Notes: a model not told the origin generated them from the sequence alone. DNA of 64,000 bases from Pseudomonas simiae (GCF_900111895.1 NZ_FOKB01000004.1:558001-622000); one strand, 5' to 3'. Counted from the first letter of the stretch, positions 1 through 10,470 are shown. A program made the numbers and translations.

Positions 1-13
1 TCTATTGCAGGAC

Positions 14-19
14 TATAAT
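14..19 (+). promoter_or_regulatory. Candidate -10 box upstream of gcd
   Basis: A perfect TATAAT hexamer lies about 66 bases before the gcd start codon. The matching -35 box would fall outside the window, so only half of the promoter can be seen. It is the only sigma-70-like element visible in the 85 bases before gcd. Confidence 0.4.
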
Positions 20-85
20 GTACTAACCAGTTACTTATCTTGCTAAAATCGCGTCTTTGCCCTCTCACATTCGAGTCCTTTCGAC

Positions 86-2494
86 ATGAAACGAGCATCG
101 CGCGCCGCTGGCGTCTCTAGATTATTATTGCTGGGCTTGGGCGTTATCATCGCCCTGCTCGGCCTCGCGCTGGCCATTGGCGGCGTCAAACTGGTCAGCC
201 TGGGAGGTTCCTGGTACTTCCTGATCGGCGGCGCAATCATGGCAATCGCCGGGCTTTTGATCGCCTGCCGCAAGCCTGCCGGCGCATGGGTGTTCGCAGC
301 CTTTCTGATCGGCACGGCCATCTGGGCGGTGGCGGATGTGGGCCTGGTGTTCTGGCCGCTGTTCTCGCGACTCTTCATGTTTGCGGCCATCGGTATGGTG
401 GTGGCGCTGGTCTACCCGCTGCTCGTCAATAAGCCTGCGCGCGGCGCCTATGCCGTGGCGGCCGTACTGGCGGCGGGCGTTGCAGTGGCGGCAGGCAATA
501 TGTTCGTCGCCCACCCAAGCGTGGCGCCGACCGGTGCCGGCCCAGGCATCACCCCGGTGGCTGCGGGCGACGCACAGAAAGACTGGGCGCACTACGGCAA
601 TACCGAAGGGGGCAGCCGCTTCGCCGCGCTGGACCAGATCAACCGCGACACGGTCAACAAGCTCAAGGTGGCGTGGACCTATCACACCGGCGACGTGGCC
701 ATCAGCGACGGCAACGGCGCCGAAGACCAACTGACGCCCCTGCAGATCGGCAACAAAGTGTTCATCTGCACGCCGCACAACAACCTGATCGCCCTTGACG
801 CCGATACCGGCAAAGAGCTGTGGAAGAACGAAGTCAACGCCAAATCGGCGGTGTGGCAGCGTTGCCGTGGCATGGCCTACTTCGACGCCACCGCGCCGAT
901 TGCCCAGCCGACCCAGCCCAACAGTTCGCCGATCATGCCCGCCAGCGTTCCCGCCGGTGCGCAGTGCCAGCGTCGCCTGCTGACCAACACCATCGATGCA
1001 CGCCTGATCGCCGTGGATGCCGACACCGGCAAGTTCTGCGAAGACTTCGGCACCCACGGCCAGGTGGATCTGAAAGCCGGCCTGGGGAACGTACCGGACA
1101 GCTACTATCAGCTGTCCTCCGCGCCACTGATCGCCGGCACCACCGTGGTGGTGGGCGGTCGCGTGGCCGACAACGTCCAGACCGACATGCCCGGCGGTGT
1201 GATCCGTGGCTTCGACGTGATCAGCGGCCAGATGCGCTGGGCCTTCGACCCAGGCAACCCGGAAGACAAGCAGGCGCCCGCCGACGGCAGCACCTACGTG
1301 CGCAGCACCCCAAACAGCTGGGCGCCGATGTCCTATGACCCGCTGATGAACACCGTGTTCTTGCCGATGGGCAGTTCGTCCACCGACATCTACGGCGTGG
1401 AACGCACCCAGCTCAACCACAAATACGGCGCTTCGGTACTGGCGCTGGACGCCTCCACCGGTGCGGAAAAATGGGTGTACCAGACCGTCCACAATGACCT
1501 GTGGGACTTCGACCTGCCGATGCAGCCGAGCCTGATCGACTTCACCCCGCCGGGCAGCGACAAAGCGGTGCCAGCGGTAGTGATCGGCACCAAGGCCGGG
1601 CAGATCTACGTGCTCGACCGGGCCACTGGCAAGCCGTTGACCGACGTGCAGGAAGTCCCGGTCAAGGCCGCCAACATCCCTAACGAACCCTACTCGCCCA
1701 CCCAGCCAAAATCGGTCGGCATGCCGCAGATCGGCGCACAGACCCTGACCGAATCGGACATGTGGGGTGCCACGCCGTTTGACCAGCTGCTGTGCCGCAT
1801 CGACTTCAAAGGCATGCGCTACGAAGGCCTGTACACCGCGCCAGGCACTGATAAATCCCTGAGCTTCCCGGGTTCGCTGGGCGGCATGAACTGGGGCAGC
1901 ATTTCCACCGACCCGGTGCATGGGTTTATCTTCGTCAACGACATGCGCCTGGGCCTGTGGATCCAGATGGTGCCGTCGCAAAACAAGGCCCAGGCCTCGT
2001 CCGGTGGCGAAGCGCTGAACACCGGTATGGGCGCCGTGCCACTCAAGGGTACGCCCTATGCGGTGAACAAGAACCGCTTCTTGTCGGTGGCCGGCATTCC
2101 GTGCCAGGCGCCACCGTTCGGCACCCTGACCGCGATCGACATGAAGACGCAAAAGGTCGCCTGGCAAGTACCGGTCGGTACCGTTGAAGACACCGGCCCC
2201 CTGGGCATCCGCATGCACCTGCCGATCAAGATCGGCCTGCCAACCCTCGGCGGCACCCTGTCGACCCAGGGCGGCTTGATCTTTATCGCCGGCACCCAGG
2301 ACTTCTACCTGCGCGCCTTCAACAGCGGCAACGGTGATGAAGTCTGGAAAGCCCGCCTGCCCGTGGGCAGCCAGGGTGGCCCGATGACTTACGTGTCGCC
2401 GAAAACCGGCAAGCAATACATCGTGATCACTGCCGGTGGCGCACGCCAGTCCACCGACCGTGGCGACTACGTGATCGCCTACGCCCTGCCATAA
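86..2494 (+). CDS. gcd: Membrane-bound PQQ-dependent glucose dehydrogenase
   Basis: This quinoprotein oxidises glucose (and often other aldoses, including xylose) to the lactone in the periplasm and passes electrons to ubiquinone. The 802-residue product has the usual family length and layout. About five hydrophobic segments fill residues 1-150, followed by an eight-bladed PQQ propeller from roughly residue 165 (first blade DWAHYGNTEGGSRFAALDQI), with repeated Trp-docking motifs such as GKELWK and GAEKWVY. The gene is followed after a hairpin by an OprB-type porin, the standard Pseudomonas gcd arrangement. The start is the first ATG of the frame; its ribosome binding site is weak. Family assignment is secure; substrate range is inferred. 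Confidence 0.95.
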   Translation: MKRASRAAGVSRLLLLGLGVIIALLGLALAIGGVKLVSLGGSWYFLIGGAIMAIAGLLIACRKPAGAWVFAAFLIGTAIWAVADVGLVFWPLFSRLFMFAAIGMVVALVYPLLVNKPARGAYAVAAVLAAGVAVAAGNMFVAHPSVAPTGAGPGITPVAAGDAQKDWAHYGNTEGGSRFAALDQINRDTVNKLKVAWTYHTGDVAISDGNGAEDQLTPLQIGNKVFICTPHNNLIALDADTGKELWKNEVNAKSAVWQRCRGMAYFDATAPIAQPTQPNSSPIMPASVPAGAQCQRRLLTNTIDARLIAVDADTGKFCEDFGTHGQVDLKAGLGNVPDSYYQLSSAPLIAGTTVVVGGRVADNVQTDMPGGVIRGFDVISGQMRWAFDPGNPEDKQAPADGSTYVRSTPNSWAPMSYDPLMNTVFLPMGSSSTDIYGVERTQLNHKYGASVLALDASTGAEKWVYQTVHNDLWDFDLPMQPSLIDFTPPGSDKAVPAVVIGTKAGQIYVLDRATGKPLTDVQEVPVKAANIPNEPYSPTQPKSVGMPQIGAQTLTESDMWGATPFDQLLCRIDFKGMRYEGLYTAPGTDKSLSFPGSLGGMNWGSISTDPVHGFIFVNDMRLGLWIQMVPSQNKAQASSGGEALNTGMGAVPLKGTPYAVNKNRFLSVAGIPCQAPPFGTLTAIDMKTQKVAWQVPVGTVEDTGPLGIRMHLPIKIGLPTLGGTLSTQGGLIFIAGTQDFYLRAFNSGNGDEVWKARLPVGSQGGPMTYVSPKTGKQYIVITAGGARQSTDRGDYVIAYALP

Positions 2495-2504
2495 CCCCCT
2501 CTTC

Positions 2505-2530
2505 GCGCGGTGCCTCCCCCGGCACCGCGC
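2505..2530 (+). terminator. Hairpin between gcd and oprB
   Basis: A perfect 10-bp inverted repeat (GCGCGGTGCC / GGCACCGCGC) with a TCCCCC loop starts 11 bases after the gcd stop. Only a short, interrupted T stretch (cttctgttt) follows, so it is at best a partial terminator or an mRNA-processing hairpin that lowers porin expression relative to gcd. Confidence 0.4.
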
Positions 2531-2551
2531 CTTCTGTTTGGAAGAACCCGC

Positions 2552-3817
2552 ATGACCCCCACTTCTCACATTCCCCTTGGGCGCCTGTTGCTGGGCCTTG
2601 CCCTGGGTGCCGCCCTGCCCGTGCAAGCCGATGACACCACCCTGACCGGCGACTGGGGTGGCCTGCGCCATGAGCTCGACGCGCAAGGCATCCGCTTTAC
2701 CGGCGACTACAGTGGCGAAACCGCCTACAACGCCCACGGCGGCCAACACCGCTCGGCGCGCTACTCGCAGAACCTCAAGCTCGGCGTGCAGTTCGACCTG
2801 GGCAAGCTCTACGGTTTCAACAATGGCGACCGCATCCAGGTCACCCTCAACGACCGTCGTGGCAATAGCGCTTCCGAGGACCTGGTGGGCAACCGCCTGC
2901 CGATTCAGGAAAACTACGGCGGCCTGTACACTCGCCTGACCGAGCTGAGTTACGAGCGCACGCTCTTTACTCCGGCGCTGAACGTCAAGCTCGGCTACAT
3001 GGCCATGGGCAACGACCTCGGCGGCCTGGACAGCGGGATTCTGTGCAACTTCATGAACGCCGGTTTCTGCGGGCATCCGCTGAACATGTCCGGCGGCAGC
3101 GGCTGGACCAACTACCCGAATGCGCACCTGGGTGCGCGGGTGAAATACGACTTTGCCCCCAACTGGCAACTGCGCGTCGCCGCGTTCAACGTCGACCCGC
3201 AAAGCAATGGCAACTCCAGCCGCGCCTGGCACCTGGGGCCCAAGCACACCACCGGCACCGTGGTGCCGATCGAGTTGGTGTACAAACACGCGGGCAGCCT
3301 GCCGGGCGAATACAAGCTGGGCTATTACTACGACAGTTCCGACGTGAAACGCATCGGCAGCAACAAGGTGGTCAGCGGTCGCGGTGGTCACTACCTGTTG
3401 ATTGATCAGGCCGTATGGGCCTCGGAGTCCTCCGCCGGCCGCGTGCTGCACGCCTTCGGCCAATACTCCGCCGCCAGCGAAGCGGCCTCGCCGTTCAGCA
3501 AGTGGTATGGCGCGGGCGTGGTGTTGTACAAACCGTTCGAAGGCCGGCCGCGTGACACCCTGGCCCTGGGTTATGGTCGCGCCGTGCCCAACCCGCGCAG
3601 CCGCGAGGTGCAGGAACTGGCCGCGCTCAACGCCGGGAACGACTACCCCAACCTGAATAATGCCGAACAGCTGATCGAACTCAGCTACGGCTACCAGGCC
3701 ACGCCTTGGCTGACCTTGCGCCCGGATGTGCAGTACATCATCGAGCCGGGGGCATTCTCGGGCGAAAACATCGACAACGCGCTGGTGCTGGGCTTGCAAG
3801 TCAAGGCCGTGTTCTAG
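2552..3817 (+). CDS. oprB: OprB-type carbohydrate-selective outer-membrane porin
   Basis: The product is about 421 residues. A signal peptide spans roughly residues 1-28 (hydrophobic GRLLLGLALGAALPVQA, cut before DDTTL). Features of the OprB family follow: the N-terminal LTGDWGGLRHELDAQGI motif and many amphipathic beta-strands ending in an aromatic residue (final VKAVF). OprB porins let glucose and related sugars cross the outer membrane. The start at 2552 is chosen because GGAAGAA sits 5-11 bases before it and the signal peptide begins there; the frame is also open 42 bases upstream. It lies 57 bases behind gcd and probably shares its message. Its 3' end overlaps the convergent xylR by 4 bases. 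Confidence 0.9.
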   Translation: MTPTSHIPLGRLLLGLALGAALPVQADDTTLTGDWGGLRHELDAQGIRFTGDYSGETAYNAHGGQHRSARYSQNLKLGVQFDLGKLYGFNNGDRIQVTLNDRRGNSASEDLVGNRLPIQENYGGLYTRLTELSYERTLFTPALNVKLGYMAMGNDLGGLDSGILCNFMNAGFCGHPLNMSGGSGWTNYPNAHLGARVKYDFAPNWQLRVAAFNVDPQSNGNSSRAWHLGPKHTTGTVVPIELVYKHAGSLPGEYKLGYYYDSSDVKRIGSNKVVSGRGGHYLLIDQAVWASESSAGRVLHAFGQYSAASEAASPFSKWYGAGVVLYKPFEGRPRDTLALGYGRAVPNPRSREVQELAALNAGNDYPNLNNAEQLIELSYGYQATPWLTLRPDVQYIIEPGAFSGENIDNALVLGLQVKAVF

Positions 3818-4989
3818 GCCTCACTCTGCTGATACTCGCGTGGCGTACACCCAAACTCGCGGCGGAACACCGTGTGCAGATACTGCGCCGATTTGAAGCC
3901 GCAGGCCTGGGCAATATCGGCAATCGCCAGGGCCTGGTTCTGCAGGCCCTTGGCGGCAGCGGCGAGTTTGAAGCGCAGGATCTCGTCATGCACACTGCAG
4001 CCACGCGCCTTGCGAAAATGTGTCTCCAGCGATGAACGCGATACCCCCACATATCCCGCCACCTGAGCGGTCTTGATCCCCTGGCAGGCGTACTGCCGGA
4101 TAAACAACAGCGCCTGCATCACGTACGGATTACCCAAGGGTTGATGCAAGCTTGAAGCCTGCACATTAATCGCATCCGGCGGCACCAGGATCTGCTCACC
4201 TCTGCACGGCTTGCCGTGCAACATCTGGTGTAACAGCGCGGCGGCCGTGCGGCCCATGGTTTCGGTGCCCTGAATAACCGAACTCAACGGCACCCGCGTG
4301 AGCGTCCGAGTCAGCGGATCATTGTCGATACCGATCAGCGCCACTTCCTCCGGCACGGCAATGCCGGCCGTGAGACATGCTTGCAGCAACTGCCGGGCGC
4401 GGGCGTCAGTGACCGCGATAATGCCAATAGGCTTGGGGAGGCTGTGCAACCAGGCGATTTGCTGTTCGACGGCGCTGTCCCACAGCGGTGCGCTGGTGCC
4501 CAGCCCGCGATAGACCTCGACCTGCAATCCGTCCCGTTGCAGCAGGCGGCGAAAGGCTTTTTCGCGCTCCTGGGCCCAGCGATTGGCCTGGGCTTCGGGC
4601 AGGCTGAAACAGGCAAACCGCGTCAGGCCGGCCTCGATCAAATGTTCATAGGCCAGCTTGATCAAGGCGTAGTTGTCCGTGGCCACGTAGGGCATGCCTT
4701 TGGGATAGGCACGCACATCCTCGTAGGAACCCCCCACCGCCACCACGGGCAGCTTGCTCCCGGCCAGCGCCTCGCCAATCAGCGGGTCATCAAAGTCAGC
4801 AATGATGCCGTCGCCCTGCCAGCGCTCGATGCCTTTGAGGCGGCACAGGAAGTCCTCTTCGAGGAACAAGTCCCAGGACGCGCGGGTACTGCTCAGGTAA
4901 TTGCCGATGCCGGCGATAATGCCACGGTCGTAGATTTTGCTGCCGTTGAACAGCAGGGCAATGCGGTGCACGGGCGGTAGGGTTTTCAT
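3814..4989 (-). CDS. xylR: Xylose-responsive AraC-family regulator (XylR/XutR)
   Basis: About 391 residues with the architecture of E. coli XylR: an N-terminal LacI-like periplasmic-binding fold (from about residue 8, RIALLFNGSKIYDRGIIAGI, to about 270) and a C-terminal AraC helix-turn-helix (about 285-388, with QVAGYVGVSRSSLETHFRKA and ADIAQACGFKSAQYLHTVF). The first domain binds xylose, the second binds promoter DNA. It is divergent from xylA, which fits activation of the xylA-xylFGH unit. The start at 4989 follows a good AGGATAA site 7 bases away; an ATG 24 bases upstream lacks one. In P. fluorescens this regulator has been called XutR. Confidence 0.88.
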   Translation of the reverse strand: MKTLPPVHRIALLFNGSKIYDRGIIAGIGNYLSSTRASWDLFLEEDFLCRLKGIERWQGDGIIADFDDPLIGEALAGSKLPVVAVGGSYEDVRAYPKGMPYVATDNYALIKLAYEHLIEAGLTRFACFSLPEAQANRWAQEREKAFRRLLQRDGLQVEVYRGLGTSAPLWDSAVEQQIAWLHSLPKPIGIIAVTDARARQLLQACLTAGIAVPEEVALIGIDNDPLTRTLTRVPLSSVIQGTETMGRTAAALLHQMLHGKPCRGEQILVPPDAINVQASSLHQPLGNPYVMQALLFIRQYACQGIKTAQVAGYVGVSRSSLETHFRKARGCSVHDEILRFKLAAAAKGLQNQALAIADIAQACGFKSAQYLHTVFRREFGCTPREYQQSEA

Positions 4990-5035
4990 TGTTTTTATCC
5001 TGAAGCCGGTCAAAACAGACTAGCCCCTGTCACGC

Positions 5036-5062
5036 AAAATCGCACCATCTCTTGATGATTTT
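5036..5062. promoter_or_regulatory. Candidate XylR operator in the xylR-xylA gap
   Basis: AAAATC and GATTTT form an inverted pair separated by 15 bases in the 139-base divergent intergenic region, inside a wider loose match (cgcaaaatcgca / gatgattttcgta). Position and symmetry suit an activator site, but no consensus could be compared. Confidence 0.25.
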
Positions 5063-5128
5063 CGTAATCGGCAGGCGCAGCGCCGTTGTTAGTATCGAGT
5101 CACCGCCAAGAACAATAAGGAAAACGCC

Positions 5129-6445
5129 ATGCCGTACTTCCCCGGTGTCGAGAAGGTTCGCTTCGAAGGCCCCAGCAGCGATGCCCCCCTCGCCTTTCGC
5201 CATTACGATGCCAACAAGCTCATCCTCGGCAAGCCCATGCGCGAACATCTGCGCATGGCGGCCTGTTACTGGCACACCTTCGTCTGGCCTGGGGCGGATA
5301 TGTTTGGCGTGGGCACGTTCAAGCGGCCCTGGCAGCGCAGTGGCGACCCGATGGAACTGGCCATCGGCAAGGCAGACGCCGCTTTCGAGTTTTTCTCCAA
5401 GCTGGGCATCGACTACTACAGCTTTCACGACACGGACGTCGCCCCCGAAGGCAGCTCGCTCAAGGAGTATCGCCACCACTTCGCACAGATGGTCGACCAC
5501 CTGGAACGCCATCAGGAACACACCGGCATCAAGCTGCTGTGGGGCACCGCCAATTGCTTCAGCAACCCGCGCTTTGCCGCCGGCGCCGCCAGCAACCCGG
5601 ACCCGGAAGTGTTTGCCTACGCCGCCGCCCAGGTGTTCAGTGCAATGAACGCCACCCTGCGCCTCAAGGGTTCCAACTATGTGTTGTGGGGCGGCCGCGA
5701 GGGTTATGAAACGCTGCTCAACACCGACCTCAAGCGCGAACGCGAACAGCTCGGGCGCTTCATGCGCATGGTGGTGGAGCACAAGCACAAGATCGGCTTC
5801 AAGGGCGACCTGCTGATCGAGCCCAAGCCCCAGGAACCCACCAAGCACCAATACGATTACGACAGCGCCACGGTGTTCGGCTTCCTGCATGAGTACGGCC
5901 TGGAACATGAGATCAAGGTGAACATTGAGGCCAACCACGCAACCCTGGCCGGGCACAGCTTTCATCATGAGATTGCCACCGCCGTGTCCCTGGGGATCTT
6001 CGGCAGCATCGACGCCAACCGAGGCGACCCGCAGAACGGCTGGGACACCGACCAGTTCCCCAACAGCGTCGAGGAAATGACCCTGGCCACCTATGAAATC
6101 CTCAAGGCCGGGGGCTTCAAAAATGGCGGCTACAACTTCGACTCCAAGGTACGCCGCCAGAGCCTGGACGATGTGGACCTGTTCCACGGGCATGTGGCGG
6201 CCATGGATGTACTGGCTTTGGCACTGGAACGCGCGGCAGCGATGGTCGAGAACGATCGGTTGCAGCAATTCAAGGACCAACGGTACGCCGGTTGGCAGCA
6301 ACCGCTGGGCCAGGCCGTGCTGGCCGGTGAGTTCAGCCTGGAATCACTGGCCGAACATGCATTTGCCCACGAACTGGACCCGCAGGCGGTGAGTGGTCGC
6401 CAGGAGATGCTTGAAGGCGTGGTGAATCGCTTTATCTACCGGTGA
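5129..6445 (+). CDS. xylA: Xylose isomerase
   Basis: Converts D-xylose to D-xylulose in the cytoplasm. The 438-residue protein is full length for the class II enzyme. Visible signatures are the catalytic-His strand [30 protein letters not shown] (metal ligand Glu and the lysine of the EPKP motif), [19 protein letters not shown], and [20 protein letters not shown] with metal-binding Asp residues. AAGGAAA lies at good spacing before the ATG. It is the first gene of a + strand run leading into xylFGH. No xylulokinase follows in this window. Confidence 0.96.
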   Translation: MPYFPGVEKVRFEGPSSDAPLAFRHYDANKLILGKPMREHLRMAACYWHTFVWPGADMFGVGTFKRPWQRSGDPMELAIGKADAAFEFFSKLGIDYYSFHDTDVAPEGSSLKEYRHHFAQMVDHLERHQEHTGIKLLWGTANCFSNPRFAAGAASNPDPEVFAYAAAQVFSAMNATLRLKGSNYVLWGGREGYETLLNTDLKREREQLGRFMRMVVEHKHKIGFKGDLLIEPKPQEPTKHQYDYDSATVFGFLHEYGLEHEIKVNIEANHATLAGHSFHHEIATAVSLGIFGSIDANRGDPQNGWDTDQFPNSVEEMTLATYEILKAGGFKNGGYNFDSKVRRQSLDDVDLFHGHVAAMDVLALALERAAAMVENDRLQQFKDQRYAGWQQPLGQAVLAGEFSLESLAEHAFAHELDPQAVSGRQEMLEGVVNRFIYR

Positions 6446-6546
6446 CATTTGCGCGACAAATCTCTGCACAGAGCGTCGAGGGACGCTCTACAGTCTTACC
6501 CGCATCACGCTGTGTCTTTCCAACAACAATAAAAGGACGCACTACC

Positions 6547-7548
6547 ATGAAGTCATTCAAACGCACACTTATCGCCACGGCCCTGGCCCTGCTCGCCCTG
6601 CCGGCGATGGCCGATTCCGCCCACCCGAAGATCGGTTTCTCCATCGATGACCTGCGTCTGGAGCGCTGGTCCCGCGACCGTGACTACTTCGTCGCCGCCG
6701 CGGAAAAACTCGACGCCAAGGTCTTCGTGCAATCGGCCGATGCCAACGAACAGAAACAGATCTCGCAGATTGAAAACCTGATCTCACGTGGCGTCGACGT
6801 GATTGTCATCGTGCCGTTCAACGCCACCGTGCTCACCAACGCCGTCGCCGAAGCCAAGAAGGCCGGGATCAAGGTGGTGTCCTATGATCGCCTGATTCTC
6901 AACGCGGACATCGACGCCTACATCTCCTTCGATAACGAAAAAGTCGGCGAAATGCAGGCCAGCGGCGTGTTGCAAGCGGCGCCCAAGGGTAACTACTTCC
7001 TGCTCGGCGGCGCGCCTACCGACAACAACGCCAAGGTCCTGCGCGAAGGCCAGATGAAGGTGCTGCAACCGGCCATCGACAAGGGCGACATCAAGGTCGT
7101 CGGCCAGCAGTGGGTCAAGGAATGGAACCCCACCGAAGCCCTGAGCATCGTCGAAAACGCCCTGACTCGGAACAACAACAAGATCGACGCCATCGTCGCC
7201 TCCAACGACGCCACCGCCGGCGGCGCGATCCAGGCCCTGGCCGCACAGAAACTGGCGGGCAAGGTGCCGATCTCCGGGCAAGACGCCGACCTGGCCGCGA
7301 TCAAGCGCGTCATCGACGGCACCCAGACCATGACCGTGTACAAGCCGCTCAAGCTGATCGCCTCGGAAGCCGCCAAGCTTTCGGTGCAGCTGGCGCGCAA
7401 TGAGAAACCCACCTACAACTCGCAATACGACAACGGCAGCAAAAAGGTCGACACCATCCTGCTCACCCCTACCCCGCTGACCAAGGCCAATATCGATCTG
7501 TTGGAGAAAGACGGGTTCTACACCAAAGAGCAGATTGCCGGGCAGTGA
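6547..7548 (+). CDS. xylF: D-xylose ABC transporter substrate-binding protein
   Basis: Periplasmic xylose-binding protein of the importer, about 333 residues. A signal peptide covers roughly residues 1-22 ([19 protein letters not shown]). The mature part is a type I sugar-binding fold: [33 protein letters not shown], and the hinge region [16 protein letters not shown] with the sugar-binding Asp/Asn set. The start at 6547 follows AAAAGGA and begins the signal peptide; the frame is open about 105 bases further upstream, but that would bury the signal. It lies 101 bases after xylA and 5 bases before xylG. Confidence 0.94.
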   Translation: MKSFKRTLIATALALLALPAMADSAHPKIGFSIDDLRLERWSRDRDYFVAAAEKLDAKVFVQSADANEQKQISQIENLISRGVDVIVIVPFNATVLTNAVAEAKKAGIKVVSYDRLILNADIDAYISFDNEKVGEMQASGVLQAAPKGNYFLLGGAPTDNNAKVLREGQMKVLQPAIDKGDIKVVGQQWVKEWNPTEALSIVENALTRNNNKIDAIVASNDATAGGAIQALAAQKLAGKVPISGQDADLAAIKRVIDGTQTMTVYKPLKLIASEAAKLSVQLARNEKPTYNSQYDNGSKKVDTILLTPTPLTKANIDLLEKDGFYTKEQIAGQ

Positions 7549-7553
7549 CCGCC

Positions 7554-9101
7554 ATGTCCGACTACCTGCTGCAAATGAACGGCATCGTCAAAAGCTTTGG
7601 CGGTGTCAACGCGCTGAACGGTATCGATATCAGGGTGCGGCCAGGGGAATGCGTTGGCCTGTGTGGCGAGAACGGTGCCGGCAAGTCCACCTTGATGAAG
7701 GTGCTGTCGGCGGTCTACCCGTACGGCACCTGGGAAGGTGAAATCCTTTGGGACGGGCAGCCGCTCAAGGCCCAGTCCATCAGCGAAACCGAGGCCGCCG
7801 GCATCGTGATCATCCACCAGGAACTGACCCTGGTGCCCGACCTGTCGGTGGCTGAAAACATCTTCATGGGCCACGAACTGACCTTGCCGGGTGGGCGCAT
7901 GAACTACCCGGCGATGTTCCACCGCGCCGAAGCGCTGATGCGCGAGCTCAAGGTGCCGGACATGAACGTGGCGCTGCCCGTGTCGCAGTACGGCGGCGGC
8001 TACCAGCAACTGGTGGAAATCGCCAAGGCCCTGAACAAGCAGGCGCGACTGTTGATTCTCGACGAGCCGTCCTCGGCCCTGACCCGTTCGGAAATCGAGG
8101 TGCTGCTCGATATCATCCGTGGCCTCAAGGCCAAGGGCGTGGCCTGCGTGTACATCTCCCACAAGCTCGATGAAGTGGCGGCAGTGTGCGACACCATTGC
8201 GGTGATCCGCGACGGCAAGCACATCGCGACCACCGCCATGGCCGATATGGACATCGCGAAGATCATCACCCAGATGGTCGGCCGCGAGATGAGCAACCTC
8301 TACCCCACCGAGCCCCATGCGGTGGGCGAGGTGATTTTCGAGGCGCGCAACGTCACCTGCCATGATGTCGACAACCCCAAGCGCAAGCGCGTGGACGATG
8401 TGTCCTTTGTGCTCAAGCGTGGGGAAATCCTCGGCATCGCCGGGTTGGTGGGCGCCGGGCGCACGGAACTGGTGTCGGCGCTGTTCGGCGCCTATCCCGG
8501 CCGCTACAGCGCCGAGGTGTGGCTGGACGGCCAGGTGATCGACACACGCACGCCGCTCAAATCGATCCGCGCCGGGTTATGCATGGTGCCCGAGGATCGC
8601 AAGCGCCAAGGCATCATTCCCGACCTGGGCGTGGGCCAGAACATCACCCTGACGGTGCTCGACAGCTATGCGCACCGAACCCGCATCGATGCCGAAGCCG
8701 AACTGGGCAGCATCGACCAGCAGATCGCGCGCATGCACCTCAAGACCGCCAGCCCGTTCCTGCCGATCACCAGCCTGTCCGGTGGCAACCAGCAAAAGGC
8801 CGTGCTGGCGAAAATGCTGATGGCCAAGCCCAAGGTGCTGATCCTCGACGAGCCCACACGGGGCGTGGACGTGGGTGCCAAATATGAGATCTACAAGTTG
8901 ATGGGCGCGCTGGCGGCCGAAGGCGTGGCGATCATCATGGTGTCCTCGGAGCTGGCCGAAGTGCTCGGCGTTTCCGACCGCGTGCTGGTAATCGGCGACG
9001 GCCAATTGCGCGGTGACTTCATCAACGAGGGGCTCACCCAGGAACAAGTGCTCGCCGCTGCGCTCAGCCAACACAACAATAATGATCGGAAGACCGTGTA
9101 G
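7554..9101 (+). CDS. xylG: D-xylose ABC transporter ATP-binding protein (double cassette)
   Basis: About 515 residues with two fused ABC domains, typical of monosaccharide importers. Domain 1 has Walker [13 protein letters not shown], a relaxed signature [14 protein letters not shown] and Walker [12 protein letters not shown]. Domain 2 has a degenerate P-loop [16 protein letters not shown] but a good signature [15 protein letters not shown] and Walker [15 protein letters not shown]. This asymmetry is normal for the XylG/RbsA/MglA group. The ATG at 7554 lies 5 bases after the xylF stop; a GTG at 7545 overlapping that stop is less likely. It energises import through XylH. Confidence 0.94.
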   Translation: MSDYLLQMNGIVKSFGGVNALNGIDIRVRPGECVGLCGENGAGKSTLMKVLSAVYPYGTWEGEILWDGQPLKAQSISETEAAGIVIIHQELTLVPDLSVAENIFMGHELTLPGGRMNYPAMFHRAEALMRELKVPDMNVALPVSQYGGGYQQLVEIAKALNKQARLLILDEPSSALTRSEIEVLLDIIRGLKAKGVACVYISHKLDEVAAVCDTIAVIRDGKHIATTAMADMDIAKIITQMVGREMSNLYPTEPHAVGEVIFEARNVTCHDVDNPKRKRVDDVSFVLKRGEILGIAGLVGAGRTELVSALFGAYPGRYSAEVWLDGQVIDTRTPLKSIRAGLCMVPEDRKRQGIIPDLGVGQNITLTVLDSYAHRTRIDAEAELGSIDQQIARMHLKTASPFLPITSLSGGNQQKAVLAKMLMAKPKVLILDEPTRGVDVGAKYEIYKLMGALAAEGVAIIMVSSELAEVLGVSDRVLVIGDGQLRGDFINEGLTQEQVLAAALSQHNNNDRKTV

Positions 9102-10238
9102 ATGAATCAGGTCAAACACCTTTTTACCCGCTACAAAATGCTCGCCCTGGTCATCGCCGTGGCGGTGATCTGGGTGTTTTTCAGCTGGCAGACCGAGGGC
9201 GGTTTCCTCACCCCGCGCAACCTGTCCAACTTGCTGAGGCAAATGTCGATCACCGGGATATTGGCGTGCGGCATGGTGCTGGTGATCATCAGCGGCGAGA
9301 TCGATTTGTCGGTGGGCTCGTTGCTCGGGTTGCTGGGTGGGCTGGCGGCGATCCTGGATGTGGTTTATCACATTCCATTGCTGGCCAACTTGAGCCTGGT
9401 GGCGTTGTGCGGGTTGATGATCGGGCTGGCCAATGGGTACATGACCGCCTATTTGCGCATCCCTTCGTTCATTGTCGGCTTGGGCGGGATGCTGGCGTTT
9501 CGCGGTATTCTGCTGGGGATCACCGGCGGCACCACCATCGCGCCGGTGTCGCCTTCGCTGGTGTACGTGGGCCAGGGTTACCTGCCGCATTCGGTGGGGA
9601 TCGGGCTGGGCGTGCTGTTGTTTGCACTGACCGTTTTCCTGACCTGGAAGCAGCGGCGCAATCGCGCGCTGCATGGGTTGGCGGCGCACTCGCTGGTACG
9701 TGACCTGGTGCGGGTGGCGGTGATCGGCGCCGTACTGGCGGGGTTTGTCACGACGCTCAACAGCTACGACGGGATTCCCGTCCCGGTCTTGCTTCTGCTG
9801 GTTTTATTGGGCGTATTCAGCTACGTCACCAGCCAGACCGTATTCGGCCGTCGCGTGTACGCGGTGGGCAGCAATATGGAAGCCACGCGCCTGTCGGGCA
9901 TCAACGTACAGGCGGTGAAACTGTGGATCTTCGGCATCATGGGCGTGATGTGTGCCCTGGCCGGGTTGGTCAACACGGCTCGCCTGGCTGCCGGCTCACC
10001 GTCGGCGGGGAATATGGGTGAGCTGGATGCGATTGCAGCATGTTTTATTGGCGGTACGTCAATGCGCGGTGGTTCGGGTACGGTGTATGGCGCATTGCTC
10101 GGGGCCTTGGTGATCACCAGCCTGGACAATGGCATGTCGATGCTGGACGTGGACAGCTATTGGCAGATGATTGTGAAGGGCAGCATTCTGGTACTGGCGG
10201 TTTGGGTGGATGTGAGCACGCGGGCGGGTCGGCGATGA
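9102..10238 (+). CDS. xylH: D-xylose ABC transporter permease
   Basis: Inner-membrane permease, about 378 residues, with roughly ten hydrophobic helices and family motifs GMVLVIISGEIDLSVGSLLGLLGG and AACFIGGTSMRGGSGTVYGALLGALVI. The ATG follows the xylG stop codon directly, so the two are translationally coupled. It is the last gene of the xylAFGH unit; a hairpin (10266-10296) and a REPIN follow. Confidence 0.94.
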   Translation: MNQVKHLFTRYKMLALVIAVAVIWVFFSWQTEGGFLTPRNLSNLLRQMSITGILACGMVLVIISGEIDLSVGSLLGLLGGLAAILDVVYHIPLLANLSLVALCGLMIGLANGYMTAYLRIPSFIVGLGGMLAFRGILLGITGGTTIAPVSPSLVYVGQGYLPHSVGIGLGVLLFALTVFLTWKQRRNRALHGLAAHSLVRDLVRVAVIGAVLAGFVTTLNSYDGIPVPVLLLLVLLGVFSYVTSQTVFGRRVYAVGSNMEATRLSGINVQAVKLWIFGIMGVMCALAGLVNTARLAAGSPSAGNMGELDAIAACFIGGTSMRGGSGTVYGALLGALVITSLDNGMSMLDVDSYWQMIVKGSILVLAVWVDVSTRAGRR

Positions 10239-10265
10239 ACCGCAGCGACGGCGTTGGATTGCGGG

Positions 10266-10296
10266 GGTGTGGCATTGGCTGGAGATTGCCAACACC
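10266..10296 (+). terminator. Weak hairpin downstream of xylH
   Basis: GGTGT-GGCA pairs with TGCC-A-ACACC (one bulged base) around a 12-base loop, 28 bases after the xylH stop. There is no T tract, so it would be at best a weak or Rho-assisted end of the xyl transcript. Confidence 0.3.
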
Positions 10297-10358
10297 ACGG
10301 TGGAACGCTCTATCGAGCGCTTGAACCCCACACAAGCCACGGCCTGAACGCGAAAAAA

Positions 10359-10447
10359 TGTGCGAGCGGGCTTGCCTGCGATAGCGCTGTATCCCTGCCA
10401 GACCTGCTGATCTGACACTGTGCTATCGCGGACAATCCCGCTCCCCC
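10359..10447. repeat. REPIN: paired inverted REP elements
   Basis: Two REP-like units in opposite orientation face each other: tgcgagcgggcttgcctgcg + atagcg (10361-10386) and gctatcgcggacaatcccgc + tccccc (10422-10447), separated by about 35 bases. The GAGCGGG-CTTG-CC core is the typical short palindrome of fluorescent Pseudomonas REP sequences, and the doublet is the REPIN arrangement. It sits between the convergent ends of xylH and mmsA, a usual location. Confidence 0.7.
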
Positions 10448-10470
10448 ATTGGACCTAAGGTGTACTTAAA

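Noticed and set aside
125..3799. A 1224-codon open frame on the minus strand through gcd and oprB
   Set aside because: It is antisense to two well-recognised genes, is rich in His, Arg, Gly, Val and Ala as expected from high G+C third positions, and shows no family motif.
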